Shown: in pieces, positions 20,385 to 28,428 of the stretch
Position numbering within the stretch: the first letter of the stretch is position 1
Layout: each line of letters begins with the position of its first letter
Source: Streptomyces noursei
Lineage (GTDB): Bacteria; Actinomycetota; Actinomycetes; Streptomycetales; Streptomycetaceae
DNA length: 64,000 nt
Reading direction: 5' to 3'
Assembly (NCBI RefSeq): GCF_001646665.1
Contig: NZ_LWBU01000363.1
Location: forward strand, 1 to 64,000
Position numbers and translations under genes: made by a program
The notes under the pieces: model-generated
Seen by the model: the letters and a program-made list of their open reading frames with translations, nothing else
Told to the model about the DNA's origin: nothing
Databases searched by the model: none

Positions 20385-20473
20385 CCCGCTGTGCCCACCC
20401 TCCCCCAAGCTCTCGGCTCCGCTCGAGCAGGGGGGACCCCCATCGCCCCAGCGGGACGAATGCCCACAACGGG
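20385..20473. repeat. Composite palindromic intergenic element
   Basis: Outer arms CCCGCTGTGCCCA and TGCCCACAACGGG are nearly inverted copies, and an inner hairpin is formed by CCCCCAAGCTC and GAGCAGGGGG around a TCGGCTCCGC loop. I recall near-identical sequences scattered between genes in many Streptomyces genomes, so this looks like a dispersed REP-like unit rather than a local regulatory site. Confidence 0.6.
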
Positions 20474-20573
20474 TAACCAGCCATGTGGGGCACGACGGAG
20501 GGAACCGCCGCCCACCGGCCCTCTGCGCCCACCCGTCACCCCGATGGACGGGCGACGTGCCCACCACGGAGGC

Positions 20574-20589
20574 GCGCCACCCGTGGCGC
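20574..20589 (-). terminator. Hairpin downstream of rmdB-like gene
   Basis: GCGCCAC and GTGGCGC are perfectly inverted with two bases between, starting about 50 bases after the rmdB-like stop. It could end the rmdB-like transcript. No U-tract is present. Confidence 0.4.
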
Positions 20590-20637
20590 ACCGGGCAGGG
20601 GGCGCCGCCCGGGGCGGCCCGCCGGGTGCTCGTCCCG

Positions 20638-22746
20638 TTACTGCACCACCTGGTCCGCGTCCTGCGGGGCCGGCGGGAGCTCGCGCGGCGGGCGGTGCCA
20701 GCCGGCCTCGCCGCGGGCGCGGAGCCACGCCGTCGTCTCGGCGGGCGGCATCGCCGCGGCGACCAGCCATCCCTGGACCGCGTCGCAGCCGAGGTCCCTC
20801 AGCCGCTCCCAGGTCTCGTCGTCCTCCACGCCCTCGGCGACCACGAGCAGGCCGAGCGAGTGGGCGAGGTCCACGGTGCAGCGGACGATCTCGGCGTCCT
20901 CGTTGTCGACCGCCAGCCGCGCCACGAACGAGCGGTCGATCTTCAGCTCGCTCACCGGGAGGCGGCGCAGGTGGACCAGGGACGAGTAGCCGGTGCCGAA
21001 GTCGTCGAGGGACATCTTGACGCCGTGCCCGGTGAGCCCGGCCAGGGTGTCGGCGGCGCGCTCCGGGTCCTCCAGCAGGACGTGCTCGGTTATCTCGAGC
21101 TGGAGGGCGCCGGCAGGCACCCCGTGGCGGGCCAGGCGCGCGGCGACCGCGCCCGCGAAGCCGGGGGTGTGGACGTCGCGGGGCGAGACGTTCACGGCGA
21201 CGGGGACGTTCAGGCCCTGGGCGCGCCACTTGGCGACCTGGCCGAGGGCCGTCTCCAGCACGTACTCGGTGAGGTGCGGCATCAGGCCGGAGGACTCGGC
21301 GATGGCGATGAACTCGTCGGGCGGGACCTTGCCGCGCTCGGGGTGCACCCAGCGCACCAGCGCCTCCAGCCCGGCGACGTGCCCGTCGAAGCGGACCTTC
21401 GGCTGGTAGTGCAGTTCGACGTCGCCGGCGTCCAGGGCGCGCCGCAGGTCGCCCAGGAGCCCGAGGCGGTCGGGGGTGTTGGAGTCGCGCTTCGACTCGT
21501 AGACCTCGACGCCGGTGCGGTCGCGCTTGGCCTGGTACATGGCGACGTCCGCCCGCTGGAGCAGCCCTTCGGCGTCCAGCGCGTGGTCGGGGAAGACGGC
21601 GACGCCGGCGCTGGCCTCCAGGACGAGGGTCAGCCCGTCGAGGTCGAGCGGCGAGGAGAGTTCGGCGGCGAGCTGCCGGGCCACCCGCTGGGCGCTGGTC
21701 GTGGAGTCGGCGACCGGCAGGAGCACGGCGAACTCGTCGCCGCCGAGCCGGGCGGCCTCCGCGCCGCGCGGCAGCGCCAGCCGCAGCCGGTCGGCGATCT
21801 GGAGCAGCAGCCGGTCGCCCGCCAGGTGACCGAGCGTGTCGTTGACCGACCGGAAGCGGTCGAGGTCGATCAGCACCAGGGCCGCCCTGACGCCCTCGCC
21901 CTCGGCCTCCTCCAGCGCGGACCAGGTCCGCTCCAGCAGCCACTGGCGGTTGGGCAGCCCGGTCAGCGGGTCGCGCAGTTGTTCCTCCGCCCGCGCGCGG
22001 GCGATCCAGAGCGTGGAGTCCAGGGCGATCAGCGGTACGGCGAACAGCGGCAGCATCACGGGCAGGGCGACCGCGACGACGCAGATCAGCGGCGCGATGC
22101 CGAGCAGTGCGACGGCCACGAGCCCCTGGCGCAGCAGCGCCGTCCGGGCGGCGGTGGGCAGCCCGCCGATCTGCGGGGCGAGGGTGTACCACAGCAGCAG
22201 CCGGGTCACCACCAGGTACGCGGTCGCCGCCAGGGTCACCTCCGGCACGGCCTCGATCCCCCATTCGAGGGGCCGCCACGGCTGTTCGACCGTCGGTACG
22301 TCGCCGAAGGCGGCGAGGACGAGCGCCGCGGCCCCGATGCCGAGGATGTCCGCCGCGCCGTGCAGCAGGCCCTGCCGCCAGCGGTGCCGCCGCGCCGCGC
22401 CGACCAGGACGACCACGGCGAGGCTGACCAGGCCGGCGGGCACCCAGCCGTACAGCAGCAGCACGGCCAGGGTGAGCGCGGCGCCCGAGCCGGTGCCGCC
22501 CCACCAGCGGTCGCGGCCGAGCGCGACGAGGTGGCCGACGATGACGCCGGTGAGGACGGCGAGCGACCAGCCGGCCGTGGAGCCGGGGAAGAGTGCGTGG
22601 CCGCCGCTCACGGCGCCGTGCAGACCGGCGGTGAGGACGAGGGCGGCGACGGCCAGGACGACGTTCGGGAGCCTGGAGGCGATGCCCGTGCGGGCCGCGT
22701 ACGCACGCGGCCGTGAGACCGGGGCGGCACTCTCGGTCGGTTTCAT
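20638..22746 (-). CDS. rmdB: Membrane GGDEF-EAL c-di-GMP phosphodiesterase, RmdB-like
   Basis: A 702-residue protein with about eight N-terminal membrane helices (30-260), a GGDEF domain with an intact LGGDEFAVLL signature and a complete EAL domain. All key EAL residues are visible: EALVRW, the Asn in VNVSPRD, Glu in QLEITEH, DDFGTGYSSL, ELKIDRSF, VAEGVE and the Gln in GCDAVQG. It should degrade c-di-GMP to pGpG. Architecture and position between gatC and ligA match RmdB (SCO5495), which affects colony development in S. coelicolor; that assignment is from memory. Confidence 0.9.
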   Translation of the reverse strand: MKPTESAAPVSRPRAYAARTGIASRLPNVVLAVAALVLTAGLHGAVSGGHALFPGSTAGWSLAVLTGVIVGHLVALGRDRWWGGTGSGAALTLAVLLLYGWVPAGLVSLAVVVLVGAARRHRWRQGLLHGAADILGIGAAALVLAAFGDVPTVEQPWRPLEWGIEAVPEVTLAATAYLVVTRLLLWYTLAPQIGGLPTAARTALLRQGLVAVALLGIAPLICVVAVALPVMLPLFAVPLIALDSTLWIARARAEEQLRDPLTGLPNRQWLLERTWSALEEAEGEGVRAALVLIDLDRFRSVNDTLGHLAGDRLLLQIADRLRLALPRGAEAARLGGDEFAVLLPVADSTTSAQRVARQLAAELSSPLDLDGLTLVLEASAGVAVFPDHALDAEGLLQRADVAMYQAKRDRTGVEVYESKRDSNTPDRLGLLGDLRRALDAGDVELHYQPKVRFDGHVAGLEALVRWVHPERGKVPPDEFIAIAESSGLMPHLTEYVLETALGQVAKWRAQGLNVPVAVNVSPRDVHTPGFAGAVAARLARHGVPAGALQLEITEHVLLEDPERAADTLAGLTGHGVKMSLDDFGTGYSSLVHLRRLPVSELKIDRSFVARLAVDNEDAEIVRCTVDLAHSLGLLVVAEGVEDDETWERLRDLGCDAVQGWLVAAAMPPAETTAWLRARGEAGWHRPPRELPPAPQDADQVVQ

Positions 22747-22795
22747 TCCGTCCCTCTCACAGCCGGCGGTGCCGTTGCCACGCGTTGACCCGTCG

Positions 22796-22836
22796 TCGTG
22801 CCGGCCCGGCCGGAATCAGTCCCCGGCCGGGCACGA
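22796..22836 (-). terminator. Bulged hairpin between ligA and rmdB-like gene
   Basis: TCGTGCC plus CCCGGCCGG on the left pairs with CCGGCCGGGCACGA on the right, with a four-base bulge and a short AATCAGTC loop. It lies about 125 bases after the ligA stop and 50 bases before the rmdB-like start. Likely the ligA terminator, possibly also part of the rmdB leader. Confidence 0.4.
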
Positions 22837-22962
22837 CAGGCGCCGTCTCAACAGTAGGCCGCTGAGGGCTTCGACGGGCAGCGCTCTACTGGTCTTGCCC
22901 GAATGCGACCCGGCCACCCTTATCCATCTGGTATGCGCCGAACGGGTGACCCCGAAGTGGCT

Positions 22963-25155
22963 CTACCCGGCCTGCTGTTCGAGCGGTACGGCCACCTCGC
23001 GCGCCGCGTCAGCACCCTGTTCGAGCAGCACACGGAAGCCGTCCTCGTCCAGAACCGGAACCTTCAGCTGCATCGCCTTGTCGTACTTCGACCCAGGGTT
23101 GTCACCAACAACTACGAAGGCGGTCTTCTTCGAAACGGAACCGGTCACTTTCGCTCCGCGGCTCTGCAGGGCCTCTTTTGCGCCATCCCTGGTGTGGTCC
23201 TGCAGGGTGCCGGTGACGACGACGGTCAACCCCTCCAGGGGGCGCGGCCCTTCGTCCCCGCCCGAGCCCTCCTCCTCCATGCGGACGCCGGCCGCCCGCC
23301 ACTTGCGCAGGATCTCCCGGTGCCAGTCCACCTCGAACCACTGCTTCAGCGAGGCCGCGATGGTGGGGCCGACCCCCTCGACCGCGGCCAGCTCCGCCTC
23401 GCTCGCCTGCTCGATCCGGTCGATCGAGCGGAACTCGCGCGCCAGTGCCTCCGCCGCCACGGGACCGACATGACGGATCGACAGACCGGTGATGATCCGC
23501 GCCAGCGGCCGCTCCTTGGCCGCCGCGATGTTCTCCAGCATCGCCAGCGCGTTCTTGCGCGGCTCGCCCTGCTGGTTGGCGAAGATCGTGACGATCTTCT
23601 CCTCGCCCGTCTTCGGGTCGCGCTTGGGCAGGCCGCTGTCCTGGTCCAGCACGTACGCCTTGATGGGCAGCAGCCGCTCGATGGTCAGGTCGAACAGGTC
23701 GCCCTCGTCCACCAGCGGGGCCTCGGCGGGCTCCAGGGGCTTGGTCAGCGCGGCCGCCGCCACGTAGCCGAAGTTCTCGATGTCCAGGCACTTGCGGCCG
23801 GCCAGGTAGAACAGGCGCTCACGCAGCTGCGCCGGGCAGGTGCGGCCGTTGGGGCAGCGCAGGTCGACGTCGCCCTCCTTCATCGGCCGCAGCGGCGTCC
23901 CGCACTCGGGGCACTCGGCGGGCATGACGAACTCCCGCTCCGTACCGTCCCGCAGGTCGGCGACGGGCCCGAGGATCTCCGGGATGACGTCACCGGCCTT
24001 GCGCAGCACCACGGTGTCCCCGATGAGGACGCCCTTGGCCTTCACCACGTCCTGGTTGTGCAGGGTGGCGAACTCCACCTCCGACCCGGCGACCGTGACC
24101 GGCTCCACCTGCGCGTACGGCGTCACCCGGCCCGTCCGGCCCACACCCACCCGGATGTTGACCAGCTTGGTGTTGACCTCCTCCGGCGCGTACTTCCACG
24201 CGATCGCCCATCGCGGCGCCCGCGAGGTGGAGCCGAGCCGGCCCTGGAGCGGGATCTCGTCGAGCTTCACGACCACGCCGTCGATCTCGTGCTCCACCGA
24301 GTGGCGGTTCTCGCCGAAGTACGCGATGAACTCCCGCACGCCCGCGATGCCGTCGACCACCTTGTTGTGCCGGGCAGTCGGCAGCCCCCACTCGCGCAGC
24401 AGGTCGTACGCCTCGGACAGCCGGGCGATCTCCAGGCCGTCCCGCGCGCCGATGCCGTGCACCACCATGTGGAGCGGGCGGGTGGCGGTGACCTTCGGGT
24501 CCTTCTGGCGCAGCGAACCGGCCGCCGCGTTGCGCGGGTTGGCGAAGGGCTTGTCACCGGCCTCGACCAGGCGGGCGTTCAGCTCCTCGAACTTCTCCAT
24601 CGGGAAGTAGACCTCGCCGCGGATCTCGACGAGATCCGGGATCCGGTCGCCCCTCAGCCGGTCCGGCACGTCCGAGATCGTGCGGATGTTCGGGGTGATG
24701 TCCTCGCCCGTGCGGCCGTCGCCCCGCGTCGCCGCGCGCGTGAGGCGGCCCTTCTCGTACGTCAGGTTGACCGCGAGACCGTCGACCTTCAGCTCGCACA
24801 GGAAGTGGTACGCGGAGGTGCCGACCTCCTTGGCGACGCGGTCCGCCCAGCCGTCCAGCTCCTCGTCGTCGAAGGCGTTGTCCAGCGACAGCATCCGCTC
24901 CCGGTGCTGGACGGCCGTGAACTCCGTCGCGTACGAACCGGCGACCTTCTGGGTCGGCGAGTCCGGCGTGCGGAGCTCCGGGTACTCCTCCTCCAGGGCC
25001 TCCAGCGAGCGCAGCAGCCTGTCGAACTCGGCGTCGCTGACGACCGGCTGGTCCTTCACGTAGTACCGGAAGCGGTGCTCCTCGACCTGCTCGGCCAGCT
25101 GCGCGTGCTTGTCCCGTGCCTCCGCCGGCACGACGTCCTGCTGTTCGACAGCCAC
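22963..25155 (-). CDS. ligA: NAD-dependent DNA ligase
   Basis: A 730-residue LigA that seals nicks in DNA replication and repair. The adenylated lysine is in CELKVDGLAV. The OB fold, the four-Cys zinc finger (CPECG then CPNGRTCPAQ), the helix-hairpin-helix region and a C-terminal BRCT domain (PLEGLTVVVTGTLQDHTRDGA) follow in order. The open frame reaches a GTG at 25182, but GGGAGGAAAG just before the GTG at 25155 (VAVEQQDVVP) decides that start. It follows the MetE-core-like gene by 23 bases. Confidence 0.97.
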   Translation of the reverse strand: MAVEQQDVVPAEARDKHAQLAEQVEEHRFRYYVKDQPVVSDAEFDRLLRSLEALEEEYPELRTPDSPTQKVAGSYATEFTAVQHRERMLSLDNAFDDEELDGWADRVAKEVGTSAYHFLCELKVDGLAVNLTYEKGRLTRAATRGDGRTGEDITPNIRTISDVPDRLRGDRIPDLVEIRGEVYFPMEKFEELNARLVEAGDKPFANPRNAAAGSLRQKDPKVTATRPLHMVVHGIGARDGLEIARLSEAYDLLREWGLPTARHNKVVDGIAGVREFIAYFGENRHSVEHEIDGVVVKLDEIPLQGRLGSTSRAPRWAIAWKYAPEEVNTKLVNIRVGVGRTGRVTPYAQVEPVTVAGSEVEFATLHNQDVVKAKGVLIGDTVVLRKAGDVIPEILGPVADLRDGTEREFVMPAECPECGTPLRPMKEGDVDLRCPNGRTCPAQLRERLFYLAGRKCLDIENFGYVAAAALTKPLEPAEAPLVDEGDLFDLTIERLLPIKAYVLDQDSGLPKRDPKTGEEKIVTIFANQQGEPRKNALAMLENIAAAKERPLARIITGLSIRHVGPVAAEALAREFRSIDRIEQASEAELAAVEGVGPTIAASLKQWFEVDWHREILRKWRAAGVRMEEEGSGGDEGPRPLEGLTVVVTGTLQDHTRDGAKEALQSRGAKVTGSVSKKTAFVVVGDNPGSKYDKAMQLKVPVLDEDGFRVLLEQGADAAREVAVPLEQQAG

Positions 25156-25178
25156 CGTCTTTCCTCCCGTTACTGACG

Positions 25179-26186
25179 TCACTCAGGGTTGTCCGCGAGC
25201 GATCTCGCCGCCTTGACGCAGTGGGCGAGCGCGGCACGGGCGTACGCGGGCGAGGCACCCGCCAGCCCGCACGACGGGGTGACCACCAGCGACTCGGCGA
25301 GAGTCCCCGGATTCAGCCCCAGCCTGCGCCACAGCGTCCTGACACCCATGACGCTACCGGCAGGGTCTGACAATGGAACGTCGGTCGACTCGACCACGCC
25401 CACCAAGAGCCTCGTGCCTCCCTCGACCGCCTCGCCGATCTGTTCCTCGTCACGTTCCGTGAGCAGGCCGAAATCGAACGAGATGCCTGCCGCGCCCGCG
25501 CGGCGCAGCAGCGCGAACGGCACATCCGGGGCGCACGAGTGCACGACCACGGGGCCGTGGCCCTCGTTCACCGCCATGACGTCCCGCAGCGCGCTCTCCA
25601 CGACCTGCCGGTCCACGGCGCGGTACGTGCGGTAGCCGCTCGCGGTCCGCACGCGTCCCTGGAGCACCGCCGTCAGCGACGGCTCGTCGAGCTGGAGCAC
25701 CACCCGGGCACCGGGGATCCGGCGCCGCACCTCCGCGAGGTGGGCGCGCAGCCCCTCCGCCAGCGAGGCCGCCAGGTCCCGGCAGGCGCCGGGGTCGCCG
25801 AGGGCCGCCTCGCCGCCGCGCAGCTCCAGGGCGGCGGCCAGCGTCCACGGCCCCACGGCCTGGACCTTCAGGAGGCCCTCGTACCCCTGGGTGAACTCCT
25901 CCAGGGCGTCGAGGTCCTCCCCCATCCACGACCGGGCCCGCCGGGTGTCGCGGCCCGGCCGGTCGCTGATCCGCCAGCCGCTCGGCTCGACGTGCGCGTA
26001 CATCTCCACCAGCAGGCCGATGGTCCGCCCGATCATGTCGGCGCCCGGGCCGCGCGCGGGCAGCTCCGCCAGGTGCGGGAAGTCCTCGAAGGTGCCGGTG
26101 ACGGCCTTGGCGGCCTCCCGGGCGTCGCCGCCCGGCATGGACCCGATCCCGGTGGCCGGGCCCCAGCTGAAGTCGTCGTCGCTCAT
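25179..26186 (-). CDS. MetE C-terminal-domain-like protein (stand-alone cobalamin-independent methionine synthase core)
   Basis: A 335-residue protein equal to only the catalytic half of MetE. The substrate-site QLDEPSL motif and candidate zinc ligands His and Cys in VVVHSCAPD and Cys in VTPSCGLAG are present; the position of the third ligand Glu appears to be Asp (ISFDFGLL). Its ATG overlaps the SDR stop codon (ATGA), and ligA follows closely. In M. tuberculosis a comparable gene (Rv3015c, from memory) also precedes ligA. Methyl transfer to homocysteine is plausible but unproven. Confidence 0.85.
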   Translation of the reverse strand: MSDDDFSWGPATGIGSMPGGDAREAAKAVTGTFEDFPHLAELPARGPGADMIGRTIGLLVEMYAHVEPSGWRISDRPGRDTRRARSWMGEDLDALEEFTQGYEGLLKVQAVGPWTLAAALELRGGEAALGDPGACRDLAASLAEGLRAHLAEVRRRIPGARVVLQLDEPSLTAVLQGRVRTASGYRTYRAVDRQVVESALRDVMAVNEGHGPVVVHSCAPDVPFALLRRAGAAGISFDFGLLTERDEEQIGEAVEGGTRLLVGVVESTDVPLSDPAGSVMGVRTLWRRLGLNPGTLAESLVVTPSCGLAGASPAYARAALAHCVKAARSLADNPE

Positions 26187-26872
26187 CGTCCGGGCCGCAC
26201 CGTCAGGTCGTTGATCTCCGCGTCGCGCGGCAGGTCGATGGCGGTCAGGATCGCCGTGGCGACCGACTCCGGGTCGATCCAGCGGGACGCGTCGTACTCC
26301 TTGCCCTCCTGCTGATGCACCTTGGCCTGCATGGGGCTGGCCGTGCGGCCCGGGTAGACGGACGTCACGCGGACGCCCGCCGCGTGTTCCTCCTGCCGCA
26401 GCGAGTCGGCCAGCGCCTTGAGGCCGTGCTTGGAGGCGGCGTAGGCGGACCACTCGGCGTGCGCGTTCAGCCCGGCGCCGGAGTTCACGAACACCACGTG
26501 CCCCTGGGAGACCCGCAGCTGCGGCAGGAGGAGCCGGGTCAGCTCGGCGGGCGCGACGAGGTTCACGTCCAGCTGGCTGCGCCAGGCCTTGGTGGTGAGG
26601 TCGCCGACCCGCCCGAGGTCGACGACGCCCGCGACGTGCAGCAGCGAGTCGAGCCGGTCGGGCAGGGTCTGGTGGGAGAAGGCCCAGGAGAGCCGGTCGG
26701 GATTGGCGAGGTCGCCGACGAGGGTGCGGGCGCCCGGGTAGGCGCCGGCCAGCTCCTTGGCGCGTCCGGCGTCACGGGCCAGCAGGACGAGGTCGTCGCC
26801 CCGCTCGTGCAGGCGGCGGGCGACGGCCGCGCCGATGCCGGAACCCGCCCCGGTGATCATGTGTGTAGCCAT
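26183..26872 (-). CDS. Short-chain dehydrogenase/reductase
   Basis: A 229-residue classical SDR. The cofactor motif TGAGSGIG is at residues 7-14, and the catalytic Ser (NSGAG), Tyr and Lys (YAASK) are present. The region GDLANP suggests an Asp that contacts the adenine ring. It is the first gene of the SDR, MetE-like, ligA run, with a four-base overlap to the MetE-like gene. Substrate unknown. Confidence 0.9.
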   Translation of the reverse strand: MATHMITGAGSGIGAAVARRLHERGDDLVLLARDAGRAKELAGAYPGARTLVGDLANPDRLSWAFSHQTLPDRLDSLLHVAGVVDLGRVGDLTTKAWRSQLDVNLVAPAELTRLLLPQLRVSQGHVVFVNSGAGLNAHAEWSAYAASKHGLKALADSLRQEEHAAGVRVTSVYPGRTASPMQAKVHQQEGKEYDASRWIDPESVATAILTAIDLPRDAEINDLTVRPGR

Positions 26873-26899
26873 ACGGCCATGCTCGCATCCGTACGGCGG

Positions 26900-27439
26900 C
26901 TACCGGATCCCGGCGCTCTCCTCCAGGTACGCGAGGGCCGACACGCCGTCCTCCGCGAAGAACACCAGGTCCGTGAGCGGCAGCGGCAGGAACCCCTCGG
27001 CCTCCATGCGCCGGAACTGCTCCTTGAGCCCGTCGTAGAACCCGGCCGCGTTCAGCAGCACCACGGGCTTGGTGTGCTTGCCGTGCTTCTTCAACTCCAG
27101 GATCTCGGTCGCCTCGTCGAGGGTGCCGGTCCCGCCCACCATGATCACGACCGCGTCCGACCGGGCGAGCATCAGCGCCTTCCGCTCGGCGAGGTCCTTC
27201 GCGAACACCATCTCGTCGGCCCCGGCCCGCGCCTTGGCCGCCAGGAAGTCCACGGACACCCCGACGAGCCGTCCGCCCGCCTCCTGGACCCCGTCGGCCA
27301 CCACCTTCATCAGACCGGTGTCGCTGCCGCCCCACACCAGGCAGTGGCCCGCCTTGCCGAGCAGCCCGGCGAACTCCCGCGCGGGCACGGTGTACCGGTC
27401 GTCGAGATCGGCGGCGGAGAGGAAGACACAGATGTTCAT
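26900..27439 (-). CDS. LOG-family protein (TIGR00730-type Rossmann fold)
   Basis: A 179-residue protein of the LOG family, whose members act as cytokinin riboside 5'-monophosphate phosphoribohydrolases or related nucleotide hydrolases. The hallmark motif appears as VGGTGTLDEATE (canonical PGGxGTxxE), preceded by the GGSDTGLM glycine loop at about 38-45. It is divergent from the DUF427 gene with 50 bases between. It may belong with the SDR-MetE-ligA run (27-base gap). Confidence 0.85.
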   Translation of the reverse strand: MNICVFLSAADLDDRYTVPAREFAGLLGKAGHCLVWGGSDTGLMKVVADGVQEAGGRLVGVSVDFLAAKARAGADEMVFAKDLAERKALMLARSDAVVIMVGGTGTLDEATEILELKKHGKHTKPVVLLNAAGFYDGLKEQFRRMEAEGFLPLPLTDLVFFAEDGVSALAYLEESAGIR

Positions 27440-27489
27440 GGCGCAACCGTACGGGGAATCCCCTGCCGGGCCCGCCCGTTGTACCGGCC

Positions 27490-27813
27490 ATGACGACGGG
27501 ACACCGCATCACCATCGAGCAGGGCACCGACCACGTACGGGTCGTCCACGACGGCCACCTGATCGCCGAGAGCCGGCGGCCGCTCGTCCTGCGCGAGACG
27601 GGCTGCCCGGTGCGGTACTACCTGCCCGCCGAGGACGTCCGCACGGAGCTGCTGACGGCCTCGGACACCCACACGTACTGCCCGTTCAAGGGAACGGCGT
27701 CCTACTGGTCGCTGCCCGGCGCGAAGGACGCGGTGTGGGCGTACCCCGACCCCAAGCCCGAGGTCGCCGGGATCAAGAACCACCTCTGCTTCTACGAGAC
27801 CGAAGTGGCGTGA
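27490..27813 (+). CDS. DUF427 protein
   Basis: A 107-residue DUF427 protein. The signature is seen in RPLVLRETGCPVRYYLPAEDV and in THTYCPFKGTASYW, ending with the NHLCFY segment. These are small soluble beta-rich proteins common in actinobacteria with no settled function. Starts at ATG 27490, divergent from the LOG-family gene; the gap of 50 bases must hold both promoters. Confidence 0.85.
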   Translation: MTTGHRITIEQGTDHVRVVHDGHLIAESRRPLVLRETGCPVRYYLPAEDVRTELLTASDTHTYCPFKGTASYWSLPGAKDAVWAYPDPKPEVAGIKNHLCFYETEVA

Positions 27814-27840
27814 CGGCCACCGGGCCCCCGCCCGGCCGGT

Positions 27841-28428
27841 TCACCTCCCCTCCCCCTCGCCCCGCCCGGTCCCCCCGACCGGCACCTCCGCGGACCAGAA
27901 CGCGGACCGGACGTTGGGGGTGGGGATCTCCCCCAGGGGGTAGGCGGGGCCGTTGGGCACGGAGGTGGGCTCGGCGACGTCGGACTTGGTCACGCAGGGG
28001 GTGGCGACCTCGAAGAACGCCTGGCCCGCGTGACCGAAGATGAGGCTAATGCCGAACCCCTCGGGCGATCGCGCGAAGATCGCGGGCCTTTCCTCACTCG
28101 CCCGCACAGCCGTGACGATGTACCCCCTATTTTTCCAGTAGCGCTCAACTACGCCCAGAAAAGCGCCCCGGCGCTGTGGTGACACAATGGTCATGATCTT
28201 TCTGCGGCGCGACACATCACAACTCCCGGTCGTCGTTACGTGATGAGCCCAAACAACCTCCGGGACCACTGCCCCAATGGTTGCGTCCAACATGGCATCA
28301 GCGTGCTCTGCGGCAGCCTGCATGTTCATCCGTTCTTCCATTCCACCCTTCTCGCTGGCGCCCGTCGCTGCGCAGCCCGATACGAGCACCACCACAGCGC
28401 CCCACAAAGCCAACCGCCTCATGAGCAT
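27841..28428 (-). CDS. Predicted lipoprotein, third gene of the DUF1023 unit
   Basis: A 195-residue protein with a lipoprotein signal (MRRLALWGAVVVLVSGC) and no recognised domain. Two further Cys residues (GSCDVSRR and ATPCVT) may form a disulfide. The ATG at 28428 shares a base with the stop of the DUF1023 hydrolase gene (TGATG); a GTG at 28431 is an alternative, both served by GAGGAG upstream. Base composition is about 60% GC in sampled stretches, far below its surroundings, which suggests a different origin. Its tight coupling implies joint function with the hydrolase. Confidence 0.75.
   Translation of the reverse strand: MLMRRLALWGAVVVLVSGCAATGASEKGGMEERMNMQAAAEHADAMLDATIGAVVPEVVWAHHVTTTGSCDVSRRRKIMTIVSPQRRGAFLGVVERYWKNRGYIVTAVRASEERPAIFARSPEGFGISLIFGHAGQAFFEVATPCVTKSDVAEPTSVPNGPAYPLGEIPTPNVRSAFWSAEVPVGGTGRGEGEGR

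Larger units (their letters stand above)
19813..20637. other. 825-base non-coding, repeat-rich gap between gatC and rmdB-like gene
   Basis: No gene is supported here; open frames on all strands are low-complexity by-products of GC bias. The gap holds a 130-base imperfect tandem repeat, a complex palindromic unit and a small hairpin, each listed separately. The first 45 bases next to gatC are relatively AT-rich and are the likely gat promoter. Confidence 0.75.

Noticed and set aside
19872..20591. Minus-strand 239-codon open frame in the gatC-rmdB gap
   Set aside because: It is low complexity, repeats itself with the 130-base DNA period and lacks a ribosome binding site.
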